DNA of 24,530 bases from GCA-001735895 sp964651385 (GTDB lineage: Bacteria; Pseudomonadota; Gammaproteobacteria; GCA-001735895), in contig CAZYYM010000052.1 of assembly GCA_964651385.1 (NCBI GenBank), forward strand, positions 1 to 24,530, in the 5' to 3' direction. Position numbers and translations under genes: made by a program. The notes under the pieces are model-generated. The model had not been told where the DNA came from and made no database searches. It worked only from the letters and a program-made list of their open reading frames with translations. Position 1 is the stretch's first letter, and each line of letters begins with the position of its first letter. Shown here in pieces: positions 1 through 7,176 of the stretch.

Positions 1-462
1 GAAACTATCCTGCCCGAGCGCCATGGCATCTGGGATACACAAACGCTGCTAACGTCATCCAGAATAGACGAGGCAGGCCGTCTGGTCATGAGTAGTGCCG
101 GTAGCCTGCACGGTATCGCAAAAATGATTCGACAGGGTTGGATGCGACGATTACGTCATCGGCTTTACCCTCAAACCCGCGATGTGCCCTGGGTTTATCA
201 CTGGACGGGACAAATTGGTGTTACCTCGAATAAAATCCTTCGGGTGCAATTGCTGGCGCCGGGTTTGTTCGCGCCCGCCGGTTATAATGGGCGGGGCATC
301 GGGCCGGGTACCGTAATTGGCAAGCATCTGGCGTCAACCCTGATCAGTGGTAACCGCAACGAGTTTCCGTTTCCGATTGAAGCGCTGTATCGTGAGCGCT
401 TGCGCAAACTCCGATCCATGTTTTATGAGTATTCGACGCTCGGTTTACAATTGTTGCCTTGA
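1..462 (+). CDS. FAD-dependent oxidoreductase (DAO family), C-terminal part
   Basis: This is the 3' end of a gene that begins left of the window. The frame is open from base 1 and gives about 153 residues ending in a TGA stop. The residues resemble the C-terminal part of DAO-fold flavoenzymes of the gamma-glutamylputrescine oxidase/sarcosine-oxidase type: an SRIDEAGRLVMSS strand, a VPWVYHWTGQIGVT segment, and a GYNGRGIGPGTVIGKHLA segment where the FAD-proximal Gly-rich turn before the last helix is expected. Enzymes of this family oxidise the C-N bond of amines or amino acids using FAD and O2. The substrate cannot be told from the tail. The neighbouring glutaryl-CoA and proline-racemase-like genes would fit an amine or (hydroxy)proline/lysine catabolic oxidase, but that is inference. 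The N-terminal dinucleotide-binding motif is outside the window. Confidence 0.8.
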   Translation, partial: ETILPERHGIWDTQTLLTSSRIDEAGRLVMSSAGSLHGIAKMIRQGWMRRLRHRLYPQTRDVPWVYHWTGQIGVTSNKILRVQLLAPGLFAPAGYNGRGIGPGTVIGKHLASTLISGNRNEFPFPIEALYRERLRKLRSMFYEYSTLGLQLLP

Positions 463-478
463 AAATCAGCAATGACGG

Positions 479-511
479 TGCGGCAAAACTTTCAATTTGT
501 GCAGTGCCGCA
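479..511 (+). terminator. hairpin downstream of the oxidoreductase, possible terminator
   Basis: A perfect 7-bp inverted repeat, TGCGGCA (479-485) and TGCCGCA (505-511), flanks a 19-base loop just after the oxidoreductase stop. No real T-run follows, so it is at best a weak or Rho-assisted terminator. It overlaps the putative gcdH promoter, so it could instead be regulatory. Confidence 0.3.
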
Positions 512-518
512 TTAGAAT
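490..518 (+). promoter_or_regulatory. putative gcdH promoter
   Basis: A TAGAAT -10 hexamer (513-518, 5 of 6 consensus bases) lies 17 bases downstream of a poor -35, TTTCAA (490-495). The predicted start is near 525, leaving a leader of about 34 bases before the gcdH ATG. Confidence 0.4.
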
Positions 519-530
519 ATGTGATCACAT
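519..530. promoter_or_regulatory. 12-bp perfect palindrome at the gcdH start site, probable operator
   Basis: ATGTGATCACAT is perfectly self-complementary. It starts immediately after the predicted -10 hexamer and would cover the transcription start of gcdH, where a repressor would act. The half-site resembles sites bound by GntR-type or CRP/FNR-type regulators. The spacing (TGTGA directly abutting TCACA) does not match a standard CRP site, which has six bases between half-sites. The binding protein is unknown. Confidence 0.45.
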
Positions 531-558
531 GAAACTCAACCCATGACAGGATTGATCA

Positions 559-1758
559 ATGACTGACAATAATTCATCACAGTCTGCTCGTACGCGTTTC
601 GATTGGCGGGATCCGATGTTTTTCGAGCAGCAACTCGGCGATGAAGAACGTATGATCCGTGATGCCGCCCATGACTATTGTCAGAACAGGCTCATGCCGC
701 GTATCAAACAGGCCAATCGTGAAGAAACTTTTCACCGTGAAATCATGAATGAACTCGGTGAGCTGGGTTTGCTGGGTGCGACGATTCCGCAAGAATATGG
801 TTGCGCGGGCGCCAATTACGTGTCTTATGGTTTGGTCGCGCGTGAAGTCGAACGGGTGGACAGCGGTTACAGGTCTGCGATGAGCGTGCAATCCTCGCTG
901 GTCATGCATCCGATATTTGCCTATGGCAGCGAAGAGCAGCGTCGAAAGTATTTACCCGATTTAGCCAGCGGGGAGAAAGTGGGTTGCTTTGGCCTCACCG
1001 AACCCGACGCCGGTTCGGATCCGGGAAGTATGAAAACTACCGCTACCGCAGTCGATGGCGGCTACCAGTTGAAAGGTGCGAAAATGTGGATTACCAATTC
1101 ACCGATTGCCGATGTTTTGGTGGTCTGGGCCAAACTCGACGACGTAATTCGAGGCTTCATTTTAGAGCGTGGTATGGAAGGTCTGTCGGCCCCTAAAATT
1201 GAAGGCAAGTTTTCACTACGCGCTTCGGTTACAGGTGAAATTGTCATGCAGAATGTCTTTGTGCCGGATGAGAATTTACTGCCAAATGTAAAGGGGCTAA
1301 AAGGGCCATTCGGTTGCCTGAATCGTGCGCGATATGGCATCGCCTGGGGAAGTCTCGGCGCGGCCGAATTTTGCTGGCATGCGGCGCGCCAGTATACTCT
1401 CGATAGAATTCAGTTCGGTCGTCCCCTGGCGGCTACTCAGTTAATCCAGAAGAAACTCGCCGACATGCAAACCGAAATCACGCTGGGCCTGCAATCCTGT
1501 TTGCAGATGGGGCGATTGATGGATGCGAACAATTGTCCGGTTGAACTGGTGTCGCTAATGAAACGAAATAACTGTGGCAAGTCGCTGGAGATCGCCCGTA
1601 CCGCGCGTGACATGCATGGTGGAAACGGCGTATCCGACGAATATCACGTGATTCGTCATGTGATGAATCTTGAAGCTGTAAATACCTACGAAGGCACCCA
1701 CGATGTACATGCGTTAATACTCGGTAGAGCGCAAACTGGTATTCAGGCATTTAGTTAA
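559..1758 (+). CDS. gcdH: glutaryl-CoA dehydrogenase
   Basis: This 399-residue acyl-CoA dehydrogenase-fold flavoprotein should oxidise and decarboxylate glutaryl-CoA to crotonyl-CoA in the cytoplasm, the last specific step of lysine, tryptophan or 5-aminovalerate/glutarate breakdown. Features specific to the glutaryl-CoA branch are YRSAMSVQSSLVMHP (104-118), whose Arg binds the distal carboxylate in characterised enzymes, and the C-terminal TYEGTHDVHALILGRA (376-391), whose Glu378 aligns with the catalytic base. The FAD-contact segments GCFGLTEPDAGSDPGS (142-157) and MWITNSP (176-182) are intact. Length matches the family without a mitochondrial leader. The ATG has an AGG ribosome site eight bases upstream. 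The stop codon overlaps the ATG of the CoA-transferase (TAATG), so the two are probably co-translated. A palindromic operator lies just upstream. Confidence 0.93.
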   Translation: MTDNNSSQSARTRFDWRDPMFFEQQLGDEERMIRDAAHDYCQNRLMPRIKQANREETFHREIMNELGELGLLGATIPQEYGCAGANYVSYGLVAREVERVDSGYRSAMSVQSSLVMHPIFAYGSEEQRRKYLPDLASGEKVGCFGLTEPDAGSDPGSMKTTATAVDGGYQLKGAKMWITNSPIADVLVVWAKLDDVIRGFILERGMEGLSAPKIEGKFSLRASVTGEIVMQNVFVPDENLLPNVKGLKGPFGCLNRARYGIAWGSLGAAEFCWHAARQYTLDRIQFGRPLAATQLIQKKLADMQTEITLGLQSCLQMGRLMDANNCPVELVSLMKRNNCGKSLEIARTARDMHGGNGVSDEYHVIRHVMNLEAVNTYEGTHDVHALILGRAQTGIQAFS

Positions 1759-2972
1759 TGGCAGGATCTTTGGCCGATTTTCGGGTACTTGATTTAAGCC
1801 GGATTCTCGCCGGGCCCTGGGCTAGTCAGATGCTCGCAGACCTCGGTGCCGAGGTAATCAAAATTGAGCGGCCCGGTGGCGGCGATGACACGCGTGGCTG
1901 GGGACCCCCTTATATACCCGACGAATCGGGCGGATCGACAGGGGAAGCTGCCTACTTTCATGCTGCCAACCGTGGTAAGCAGTCGGTTTGTATCGATATG
2001 TCGAAGCCTGAAGGGCAGGGTCTGATTAAGGATCTGTCCAGGCATTGCGATGTGCTCATCGAAAATTTTAAGGTCGGTGGGCTGAAGAAATACGATCTGG
2101 ATTACGATAGTTTAAAAGAGATAAATCCGGGGCTGGTCTATTGTTCAATAACCGGTTTTGGTCAAACTGGACCCTATGCCGAGCGTGCCGGCTACGATTT
2201 TATGATTCAGGCCATGGGCGGAATGATGAGCGTAACGGGTGAAACCGATGGAGTACCGATGAAAATCGGCGTTGCGCTTGCTGATGTGTTAACCGGACTG
2301 TATGCCACGAATGCGATTCAGGCGGCATTGATTCACCGGCTTAAAACCGGCGAAGGTCAGTATATCGATATGGCATTGCTTGACGTACAGGTTGCTACTC
2401 TGGCCAACCAGGCAATGAATTATCTGGCGACCGGAAACAATCCGAAGCGGCTGGGCAATGCCCACCCCAATATCGTGCCTTATCAGGCTTTCAAGACAGT
2501 CGATGGTTTTATGATTCTGGCAATCGGAAACGATGCCCAGTTTCAGCGTTTTTGTGAGTTAGCTGACCGTATCGACCTTGCCAGCGATGAGCGCTATCAA
2601 ATGAATAGTTCCAGGGTCAAGCATCGCGATATTCTGGTACCACAGGTTGTCGAAATTATGTTAAAAAAAACGAATGAAGTCTGGTTAAGCGAACTCAACC
2701 AACGTGGTATCCCGTGCGGGCCGATTAACAATATCGATCAGGTATTTGCCGATCCGCAGGTACAGCATCGGGGGATGCAACAATTGCTGAATCATCCAAC
2801 TGCGGGTACCGTCAGTAGTGTTGGTAATCCGATTAATTTGTCAGCCACACCTGTGGAGTATGATCTGGCGTCACCGATACTTGGGCAGCATACTGACGAA
2901 GTTTTGGCAAGGGTGCTTAAATTCAGCGTGGCTCAAATCGATCGATTACGTCAGGATAATATTATTGCTTAA
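1758..2972 (+). CDS. gcdG: family III (CaiB/BaiF) CoA-transferase, probable glutarate CoA-transferase
   Basis: This 404-residue protein belongs to the formyl-CoA transferase/CaiB/BaiF family, cytoplasmic dimers that move CoA between carboxylic acids through an aspartyl-CoA intermediate. The N-terminal LDLSRILAGPWASQMLADLGA (11-31), the NRGKQSV segment (71-77), and the central GVALADVLTGLYA (171-183), with Asp176 in the nucleophile position, are all present. Its ATG overlaps the gcdH stop by one base. Pseudomonas putida gcdG and human SUGCT, both linked to glutarate metabolism, are family III enzymes, so a glutarate:CoA transferase feeding gcdH is the natural reading. The acyl donor (succinyl-CoA or another) cannot be read from sequence. 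The stop codon lies inside the end of the convergent racemase-like gene. The family assignment is firm; the substrate is inferred from linkage. Confidence 0.87.
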   Translation: MAGSLADFRVLDLSRILAGPWASQMLADLGAEVIKIERPGGGDDTRGWGPPYIPDESGGSTGEAAYFHAANRGKQSVCIDMSKPEGQGLIKDLSRHCDVLIENFKVGGLKKYDLDYDSLKEINPGLVYCSITGFGQTGPYAERAGYDFMIQAMGGMMSVTGETDGVPMKIGVALADVLTGLYATNAIQAALIHRLKTGEGQYIDMALLDVQVATLANQAMNYLATGNNPKRLGNAHPNIVPYQAFKTVDGFMILAIGNDAQFQRFCELADRIDLASDERYQMNSSRVKHRDILVPQVVEIMLKKTNEVWLSELNQRGIPCGPINNIDQVFADPQVQHRGMQQLLNHPTAGTVSSVGNPINLSATPVEYDLASPILGQHTDEVLARVLKFSVAQIDRLRQDNIIA

Positions 2973-3993
2973 GCGGCCAGGTATCGGAAAGCCGGTACCC
3001 CTCGGGCCAGGGATCGTCCGGGTCCAGCATGATCTGGTGTGTACCAGTAATCCAGGCGCGTCCACGAATTGATGGAGTAATCGCCGTTTTTTCACCCACG
3101 TTAGTTTCTTCTACAATGGTACAGTCAAAGCGAGAATCGATGATAGATTGGCCGATTAAAGCGTCACCTTTGTTTAAAATTCCCTTTGCATGCAATACTG
3201 CCATTCTCGCCGAGCACCCGGTACCACAGGGCGAACGATCGAGTTTACCGGGATCGATAACGACACTATTGCGACTGACCGGCACGCCATTTTCATAGTT
3301 TAAAGGCAAAGCAATTTGACAAAATGAGATATGATTCCAGTCGGTATTAGTGGGATGGCTGAATCCGAGCTGTTCATTGGCGGCGGCCGTTATTTTTGTG
3401 CCGATTGTTGCAATATCTTTTGCTTCATCGGGTTTGATTACGAAACCTAATGCGGATGCATCAACGATAACGAAACTATCACCCCCGTAAGCGGTATCGA
3501 CGGTCAAGCTGCCAATGCCTTCGATCTCTAGTGATGTGTCCAGTTTATCGGCAAACGAGGCGAGGTTATTGATTTCGATGCTTTGAGCTTTTCCATTAAA
3601 ACAATGCGCCTTAACCGGTACCAGTCCGCCTGGTGCTTCCAGGATGAACTCGGTCTGTGGTTCCTGCATTGGAATTAAACCGGTATCCAGTAGTACTGTC
3701 GAAACACAAAGTGAGTTTGAACCCGACATGGGTGGTGTATGTTCGGGTTCCATGATGATAAAACCAAAATCTGCCTCTGGATTTTTCGCTGGCACAATTA
3801 GATTGATATGTTTAAAAACACCGCCGCGTGGTTCATTCAAAACCAGCTTGCGAAGTGTTTCATCCTTCGATAACCACCGGGATTGCTGCCAAAGGGTATC
3901 TCCTGGTGGAGACCCAACACCACCGACAATGACATTGCCGACTTCGCCTTCAGCATGGCAGGAAACCATGTGGATTATTTTTTTACTGCGCAT
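2962..3993 (-). CDS. proline racemase superfamily enzyme (hydroxyproline epimerase / 3-hydroxyproline dehydratase type)
   Basis: This 343-residue protein has the typical start MRSKKIIHMVSCHAEGEVG and the two-lobed proline racemase architecture. The second catalytic site is intact as DRSPCGTGCSA (252-262, Cys256). The first site, usually MCGHG, is MSGSN (89-93), so Ser90 replaces the first catalytic Cys. Classical proline racemases and 4-hydroxyproline 2-epimerases use a Cys/Cys pair, and many trans-3-hydroxyproline dehydratases use Cys/Thr. Ser/Cys members are a distinct subgroup, some reported to act on trans-3- and trans-4-hydroxyproline. A hydroxyproline-related role is likely but the exact reaction is open. 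The first ATG matches the family start. It converges on the CoA-transferase with an 11-base overlap. There is no other hydroxyproline gene in view except possibly the flavin oxidase at base 1. Confidence 0.85.
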   Translation of the reverse strand: MRSKKIIHMVSCHAEGEVGNVIVGGVGSPPGDTLWQQSRWLSKDETLRKLVLNEPRGGVFKHINLIVPAKNPEADFGFIIMEPEHTPPMSGSNSLCVSTVLLDTGLIPMQEPQTEFILEAPGGLVPVKAHCFNGKAQSIEINNLASFADKLDTSLEIEGIGSLTVDTAYGGDSFVIVDASALGFVIKPDEAKDIATIGTKITAAANEQLGFSHPTNTDWNHISFCQIALPLNYENGVPVSRNSVVIDPGKLDRSPCGTGCSARMAVLHAKGILNKGDALIGQSIIDSRFDCTIVEETNVGEKTAITPSIRGRAWITGTHQIMLDPDDPWPEGYRLSDTWPLKQ

Positions 3994-4174
3994 TGCAATA
4001 CGGTGCCAAGGTTGAGGGCATTAGCGGGGAATAACAAATAGTCTGAGAAATGCCTAACAACAGCGGAGCATAGCAACTAATTCGAGGCCGGTTCATGAAT
4101 CTTGTTATACGAAAATAGCAGAAACAATAGTGCAGCTTATTTCCTCTGTCCAGACATTATCAGCTGCAATTCGG

Positions 4175-4220
4175 CATAAAATCCCTCCGCAAATATACGG
4201 GCATAGGGAAATTTGCGGAG
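4175..4220 (-). terminator. terminator of the DUF2914 gene
   Basis: CTCCGCAAAT (4185-4194) and ATTTGCGGAG (4211-4220) form a perfect 10-bp stem with a 16-base loop, beginning five bases past the leftward gene's stop. On the minus strand the stem is followed by GGATTTTATG, a short T-tract. The long loop makes it a moderately convincing intrinsic terminator. The rest of 3994-4225 shows no gene and should carry the start region of the racemase-like gene. Confidence 0.6.
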
Positions 4221-4225
4221 ATCGA

Positions 4226-4621
4226 TTACTGGTAATCTAAAGTTTTGCTGGTTAAAACAGAGCGGTCATCATCAAGTACATTGACCGTCCAGAGACCGGT
4301 CCAACCGGGCAGAAATGTTTTACTGGTCCATACCCGCCAACGGGCGCCGTTCACGTCAAACGATTTTTCGAACATGATCTTGTCGTTATAGACCCACTGA
4401 TGCGTAATATTGTGACCCTGTAAATCGCTTAGCTCGGTGAAAAAAGTGAGCGAACTGAAAGCACTTGAGCTGATGCTGTCTACTGCAATGACCGGTTCAC
4501 GACCGTCGATTGCCGTGGTAAAAAGAGCACGCGTCACTTCGCCTGCAAAGACATTCCCGACTCCGAGTAACAAGGTTAGAAGTGACAGGCTAAACATTTT
4601 TAGTTTTAAAGTCTGGCGCAT
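4226..4621 (-). CDS. exported DUF2914 domain protein
   Basis: This small secreted protein has 131 residues. Residues 1-26 (MRQTLKLKMFSLSLL to VFA) form a signal peptide with a basic N-terminus, a hydrophobic core and an expected cut after VFA. The mature part resembles the DUF2914 domain: ITHQWVYNDKIMFEKSFDV (72-90) followed by RWRVWTSKTFLPGWTGLWTV (94-113), an aromatic-rich pattern typical of that family, whose function is unknown. The start was set at 4621 because AGGAG precedes it at good distance and a promoter with an extended -10 lies about 30 bases upstream. The longer open frame to 4744 would put 41 non-conserved residues before the signal peptide and start upstream of that promoter. 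It appears to be a single-gene unit with its own terminator, probably periplasmic. No partner is evident. Confidence 0.82.
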   Translation of the reverse strand: MRQTLKLKMFSLSLLTLLLGVGNVFAGEVTRALFTTAIDGREPVIAVDSISSSAFSSLTFFTELSDLQGHNITHQWVYNDKIMFEKSFDVNGARWRVWTSKTFLPGWTGLWTVNVLDDDRSVLTSKTLDYQ

Positions 4622-4648
4622 TATATTCTCCTGATTGTGTGCTGAACG

Positions 4649-4677
4649 ACTATAGCAATAAACTCTTTTTATTTCAG
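4649..4677 (-). promoter_or_regulatory. promoter of the DUF2914 gene
   Basis: On the minus strand CTGAAA (4677-4672, 4/6) is separated by 17 bases from TATAGT (4654-4649, 5/6), which is preceded by TGC and so makes an extended -10. The predicted start is about 20 bases before the 4621 ATG. Confidence 0.6.
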
Positions 4678-4781
4678 TACGGTTATTTAGAGTATTCAAT
4701 TTACGCTGCAATAGAAAAGCCGGATTTTCATGTGGGTAGTCCAAAATGACATGGAAAGCCCCGCAGCCTATGATATTTTAA

Positions 4782-5657
4782 TTAAATCTGTCGAGCCTTT
4801 TGTAACATTGAAATCATCGCTTTCGAACTTAATGACAAGGTTCGGTTTCGATGCGTGACGATACCGAGTGGTCTGGCAATATCGAGACCCTTTAGTCGCC
4901 GACCGACCAGCGTGTGGTCAATCATGCTAACCGGCAATACGCTCCAGCCGAGATTTGCCGCAACCATGACTTTTATGGTTTCCAGGTAATTCGTTTCCAG
5001 GCCAACTTTCATACTGTCCTTGCGGGTCGAAAAATAACTGTTGATTATTTTACGGGTAAAAGTACCGATCGAGGGCAGGATTGCTGGGAATTCGAGTAGC
5101 TCCTTACGTTCGATCCGACCCTGTTGTGCCAGTGCATGATCAGGCGCCAAAACGACTTCGAGTACATCGATCCAGACAGGCTCCAGCCACAGATTTTCAT
5201 CTGGATTTTCCGGAAGAGTGACAACAGCCAGTTCGAGTTCGTTATTGGCTATCGCCACGCAGGCTTCCTCCGAATCCATAAAGTGTAATTCCAGATCGAC
5301 TTCTGAATACTCTATTTTAAAATCACGTAATATCTGCGGCAGGCGATGTAATCCGATGTGATGACTGGTTGCCAGAGACAAGGTTCCGGATGGCCGATTG
5401 TGGCGGTGCGACAAGTCAGTTTTAAAAGATTTCATTTCGTGCAATATGCGTTCTGCATGTGGTCGAAAGGCCCTACCGTTGGGTGTCAGAATGCTGCGCT
5501 TGCCAATACGATCAAATAACGCTGTTTTGATGCTTACTTCGAGCTGGCGTATGCGCTTGCTCACTGCTGGTTGGGTAATGTGTAATTGCTCTGCAGCGAG
5601 TGAAAAAGATTCCAGTTCGGCTACGGCAAGAAAAGCATGGATTTGAGCAATTTGCAT
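4782..5657 (-). CDS. LysR-family transcriptional regulator
   Basis: This is a 291-residue LysR-type regulator of normal family length. The N-terminal winged helix-turn-helix occupies about residues 1-60, with the FSLAAEQLHITQPAVSKRIRQLE helix-turn-helix signature at 18-40. The LTPNGRAFRPHAERILHEM linker helix follows, then a periplasmic-binding-protein-like effector domain from about residue 90 to the end. It is transcribed divergently from leuC, and the gap contains a T-N11-A palindrome. This arrangement suggests it senses a branched-chain amino-acid intermediate or a related metabolite and controls leuCDB as well as itself. Its effector cannot be read from sequence. It is not adjacent to gcdH, so a GcdR-like role is less likely. 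The ATG at 5657 begins the conserved MQIAQIHAFLAVAE helix. Confidence 0.92.
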   Translation of the reverse strand: MQIAQIHAFLAVAELESFSLAAEQLHITQPAVSKRIRQLEVSIKTALFDRIGKRSILTPNGRAFRPHAERILHEMKSFKTDLSHRHNRPSGTLSLATSHHIGLHRLPQILRDFKIEYSEVDLELHFMDSEEACVAIANNELELAVVTLPENPDENLWLEPVWIDVLEVVLAPDHALAQQGRIERKELLEFPAILPSIGTFTRKIINSYFSTRKDSMKVGLETNYLETIKVMVAANLGWSVLPVSMIDHTLVGRRLKGLDIARPLGIVTHRNRTLSLSSKAMISMLQKARQI

Positions 5658-5669
5658 GGCTGGGTGACT

Positions 5670-5684
5670 ATTCCAAATTGGAAT
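5670..5684. promoter_or_regulatory. LysR-type operator (T-N11-A palindrome)
   Basis: ATTCCAAATTGGAAT is a perfect inverted repeat of 7-base arms around a single A. It contains the T-N11-A core of LysR-type binding sites. It lies 12 bases from the LysR start and is centred about 65 bases upstream of the predicted leuC transcription start, the classical position for the recognition site of a LysR-type activator. Confidence 0.7.
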
Positions 5685-5705
5685 GAAAATAATTAATAAT
5701 ATGAA

Positions 5706-5735
5706 TTAGTGTTATTTTACAAAGCGGCGTAGAAT
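5706..5735 (+). promoter_or_regulatory. putative activator-dependent leuC promoter
   Basis: A TAGAAT -10 (5730-5735, 5/6) has no good -35 at 16-18 bases upstream; the best is TTAGTG at 5706-5711. This is typical of promoters that need an activator. The predicted start is near 5742, just upstream of the chosen leuC ATG. Confidence 0.4.
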
Positions 5736-5764
5736 CCGTGCAAGTTTTAATTCAAGGTAAGGTC

Positions 5765-7168
5765 ATGGCAGGGCATACGCTTTACGATAAAATTTGGGCA
5801 ATGCATCAGGTGCGTGGCGGCGAAGACGGCAACGGCCTTTTGTATATCGATCGACATCTGGTTCATGAAGTGACTTCGCCCCAGGCGTTTGAAGGTCTCA
5901 AGCTGGCCGGACGTGGGCTCTGGCGCAAGAATTCTATCGTAGCCGTACCCGATCACAATGTGCCAACCACCGGCCTCGAAAAAGGTATTACCGATCCAAT
6001 TGCTAAATTGCAGGTCGATACTCTGAACGATAATTGCGATCAATATCAGTTAGTCGAATTCAAGATGGGCGATATCCGCCAGGGTGTGGTGCATGTCATT
6101 GGTCCGGAGCAAGGCGCGACCTTGCCTGGCATGACCGTGGTTTGTGGTGATTCCCATACCTCGACGCATGGTGCATTTGCGGCGTTGGCGTTTGGTATCG
6201 GTACTTCTGAAGTCGAACATGTCATGGCGACGCAATGCCTGATTCAGAAAAAGTCAAAAAATATGCGGGTGACCATCAATGGAGCGGTTGCTGAAGGTGT
6301 CTCCGCCAAGGATATAGTTTTGCGCATTATCGGTGAGATTGGTACGGCAGGTGGTACCGGACACACTATCGAATTCGCCGGCGAGGGTATTACCAATTTG
6401 TCGATGGAAGGTCGGATGACCGTCTGCAATATGACCATCGAAGGCGGTGCCCGGGCCGGTTTAATCGCCTGTGATCAGACCACGATGGATTATGTCAAGG
6501 ACCGCGCTTTCTCACCCAAAGGGGATGACTGGGAAAAAGCAAGGGCCGCCTGGGAAAATCTGCACTCGGATGAGGATGCGGTATTCGATTGTGAAGTCCA
6601 TATCGACGGCGCGTCTATAGAGCCACAGGTGACGTGGGGTACTTCGCCCGAAATGGTAATCAGTGTCAGTAGCCAGATTCCTGACCCTGCATCGGAGAGT
6701 GATTCTGTCAAGGCTGAAGGCATGCGCAAGGCGCTAGACTATATGGGTATAGAGCCGAATAGTTCTTTTGATCAAATTAATATTGACAAGGTTTTCATTG
6801 GCTCCTGCACCAATGCCCGAATTGAAGATTTACGCGCTGCGGCTAAAGTGGTTGAAGGTCGCCGGGTGGTCGGATCGGTCAAACAGGCGTTGGTGGTGCC
6901 TGGCTCCGGACTAGTGAAAAGACAAGCCGAAATCGAGGGGCTCGATAAAGTATTCGAAAATGCTGGGTTCGAATGGCGTGAACCAGGCTGCTCGATGTGC
7001 CTGGCGATGAATGCGGACCGACTCGAACCGGGCGAGCGCTGCGCCTCGACTTCAAATCGAAATTTCGAAGGTCGCCAGGGTAAGGGTGGTCGTACTCATC
7101 TGGTTTCACCGGCTATGGCAGCAGCAGCTGCCGTCACTGGGTTCTTTACCGACTTTCGCAGGCTCTGA
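5765..7168 (+). CDS. leuC: 3-isopropylmalate dehydratase, large subunit
   Basis: Together with LeuD this cytoplasmic aconitase-family enzyme isomerises 2-isopropylmalate to 3-isopropylmalate in leucine synthesis. It has 467 residues, close to E. coli LeuC. The [4Fe-4S] ligands are visible: Cys348 in FIGSCTNARIEDLRAAA, and Cys409 and Cys412 in EPGCSMCLAMNAD. The substrate-binding stretch VVCGDSHTSTHGAF (125-138) is intact. The start chosen is the ATG giving MAGHTLYDKIW, the conserved family N-terminus, preceded by AAGGTAAGG. A GTG at 5738 would add nine residues but sits at or before the predicted transcription start. leuD follows after eight bases. No leuA is in view. Confidence 0.97.
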   Translation: MAGHTLYDKIWAMHQVRGGEDGNGLLYIDRHLVHEVTSPQAFEGLKLAGRGLWRKNSIVAVPDHNVPTTGLEKGITDPIAKLQVDTLNDNCDQYQLVEFKMGDIRQGVVHVIGPEQGATLPGMTVVCGDSHTSTHGAFAALAFGIGTSEVEHVMATQCLIQKKSKNMRVTINGAVAEGVSAKDIVLRIIGEIGTAGGTGHTIEFAGEGITNLSMEGRMTVCNMTIEGGARAGLIACDQTTMDYVKDRAFSPKGDDWEKARAAWENLHSDEDAVFDCEVHIDGASIEPQVTWGTSPEMVISVSSQIPDPASESDSVKAEGMRKALDYMGIEPNSSFDQINIDKVFIGSCTNARIEDLRAAAKVVEGRRVVGSVKQALVVPGSGLVKRQAEIEGLDKVFENAGFEWREPGCSMCLAMNADRLEPGERCASTSNRNFEGRQGKGGRTHLVSPAMAAAAAVTGFFTDFRRL

Positions 7169-7176
7169 GGTGAATC

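Noticed and set aside
4622..4744. 41-residue N-terminal extension of the DUF2914 protein
   Set aside because: It would precede a clear signal peptide and begin upstream of the extended -10 promoter; the 4621 ATG has the AGGAG site.
5738..5764. GTG start adding nine residues to leuC
   Set aside because: It lies at or before the predicted transcription start and is not part of the conserved MAGxTLYDKIW N-terminus.
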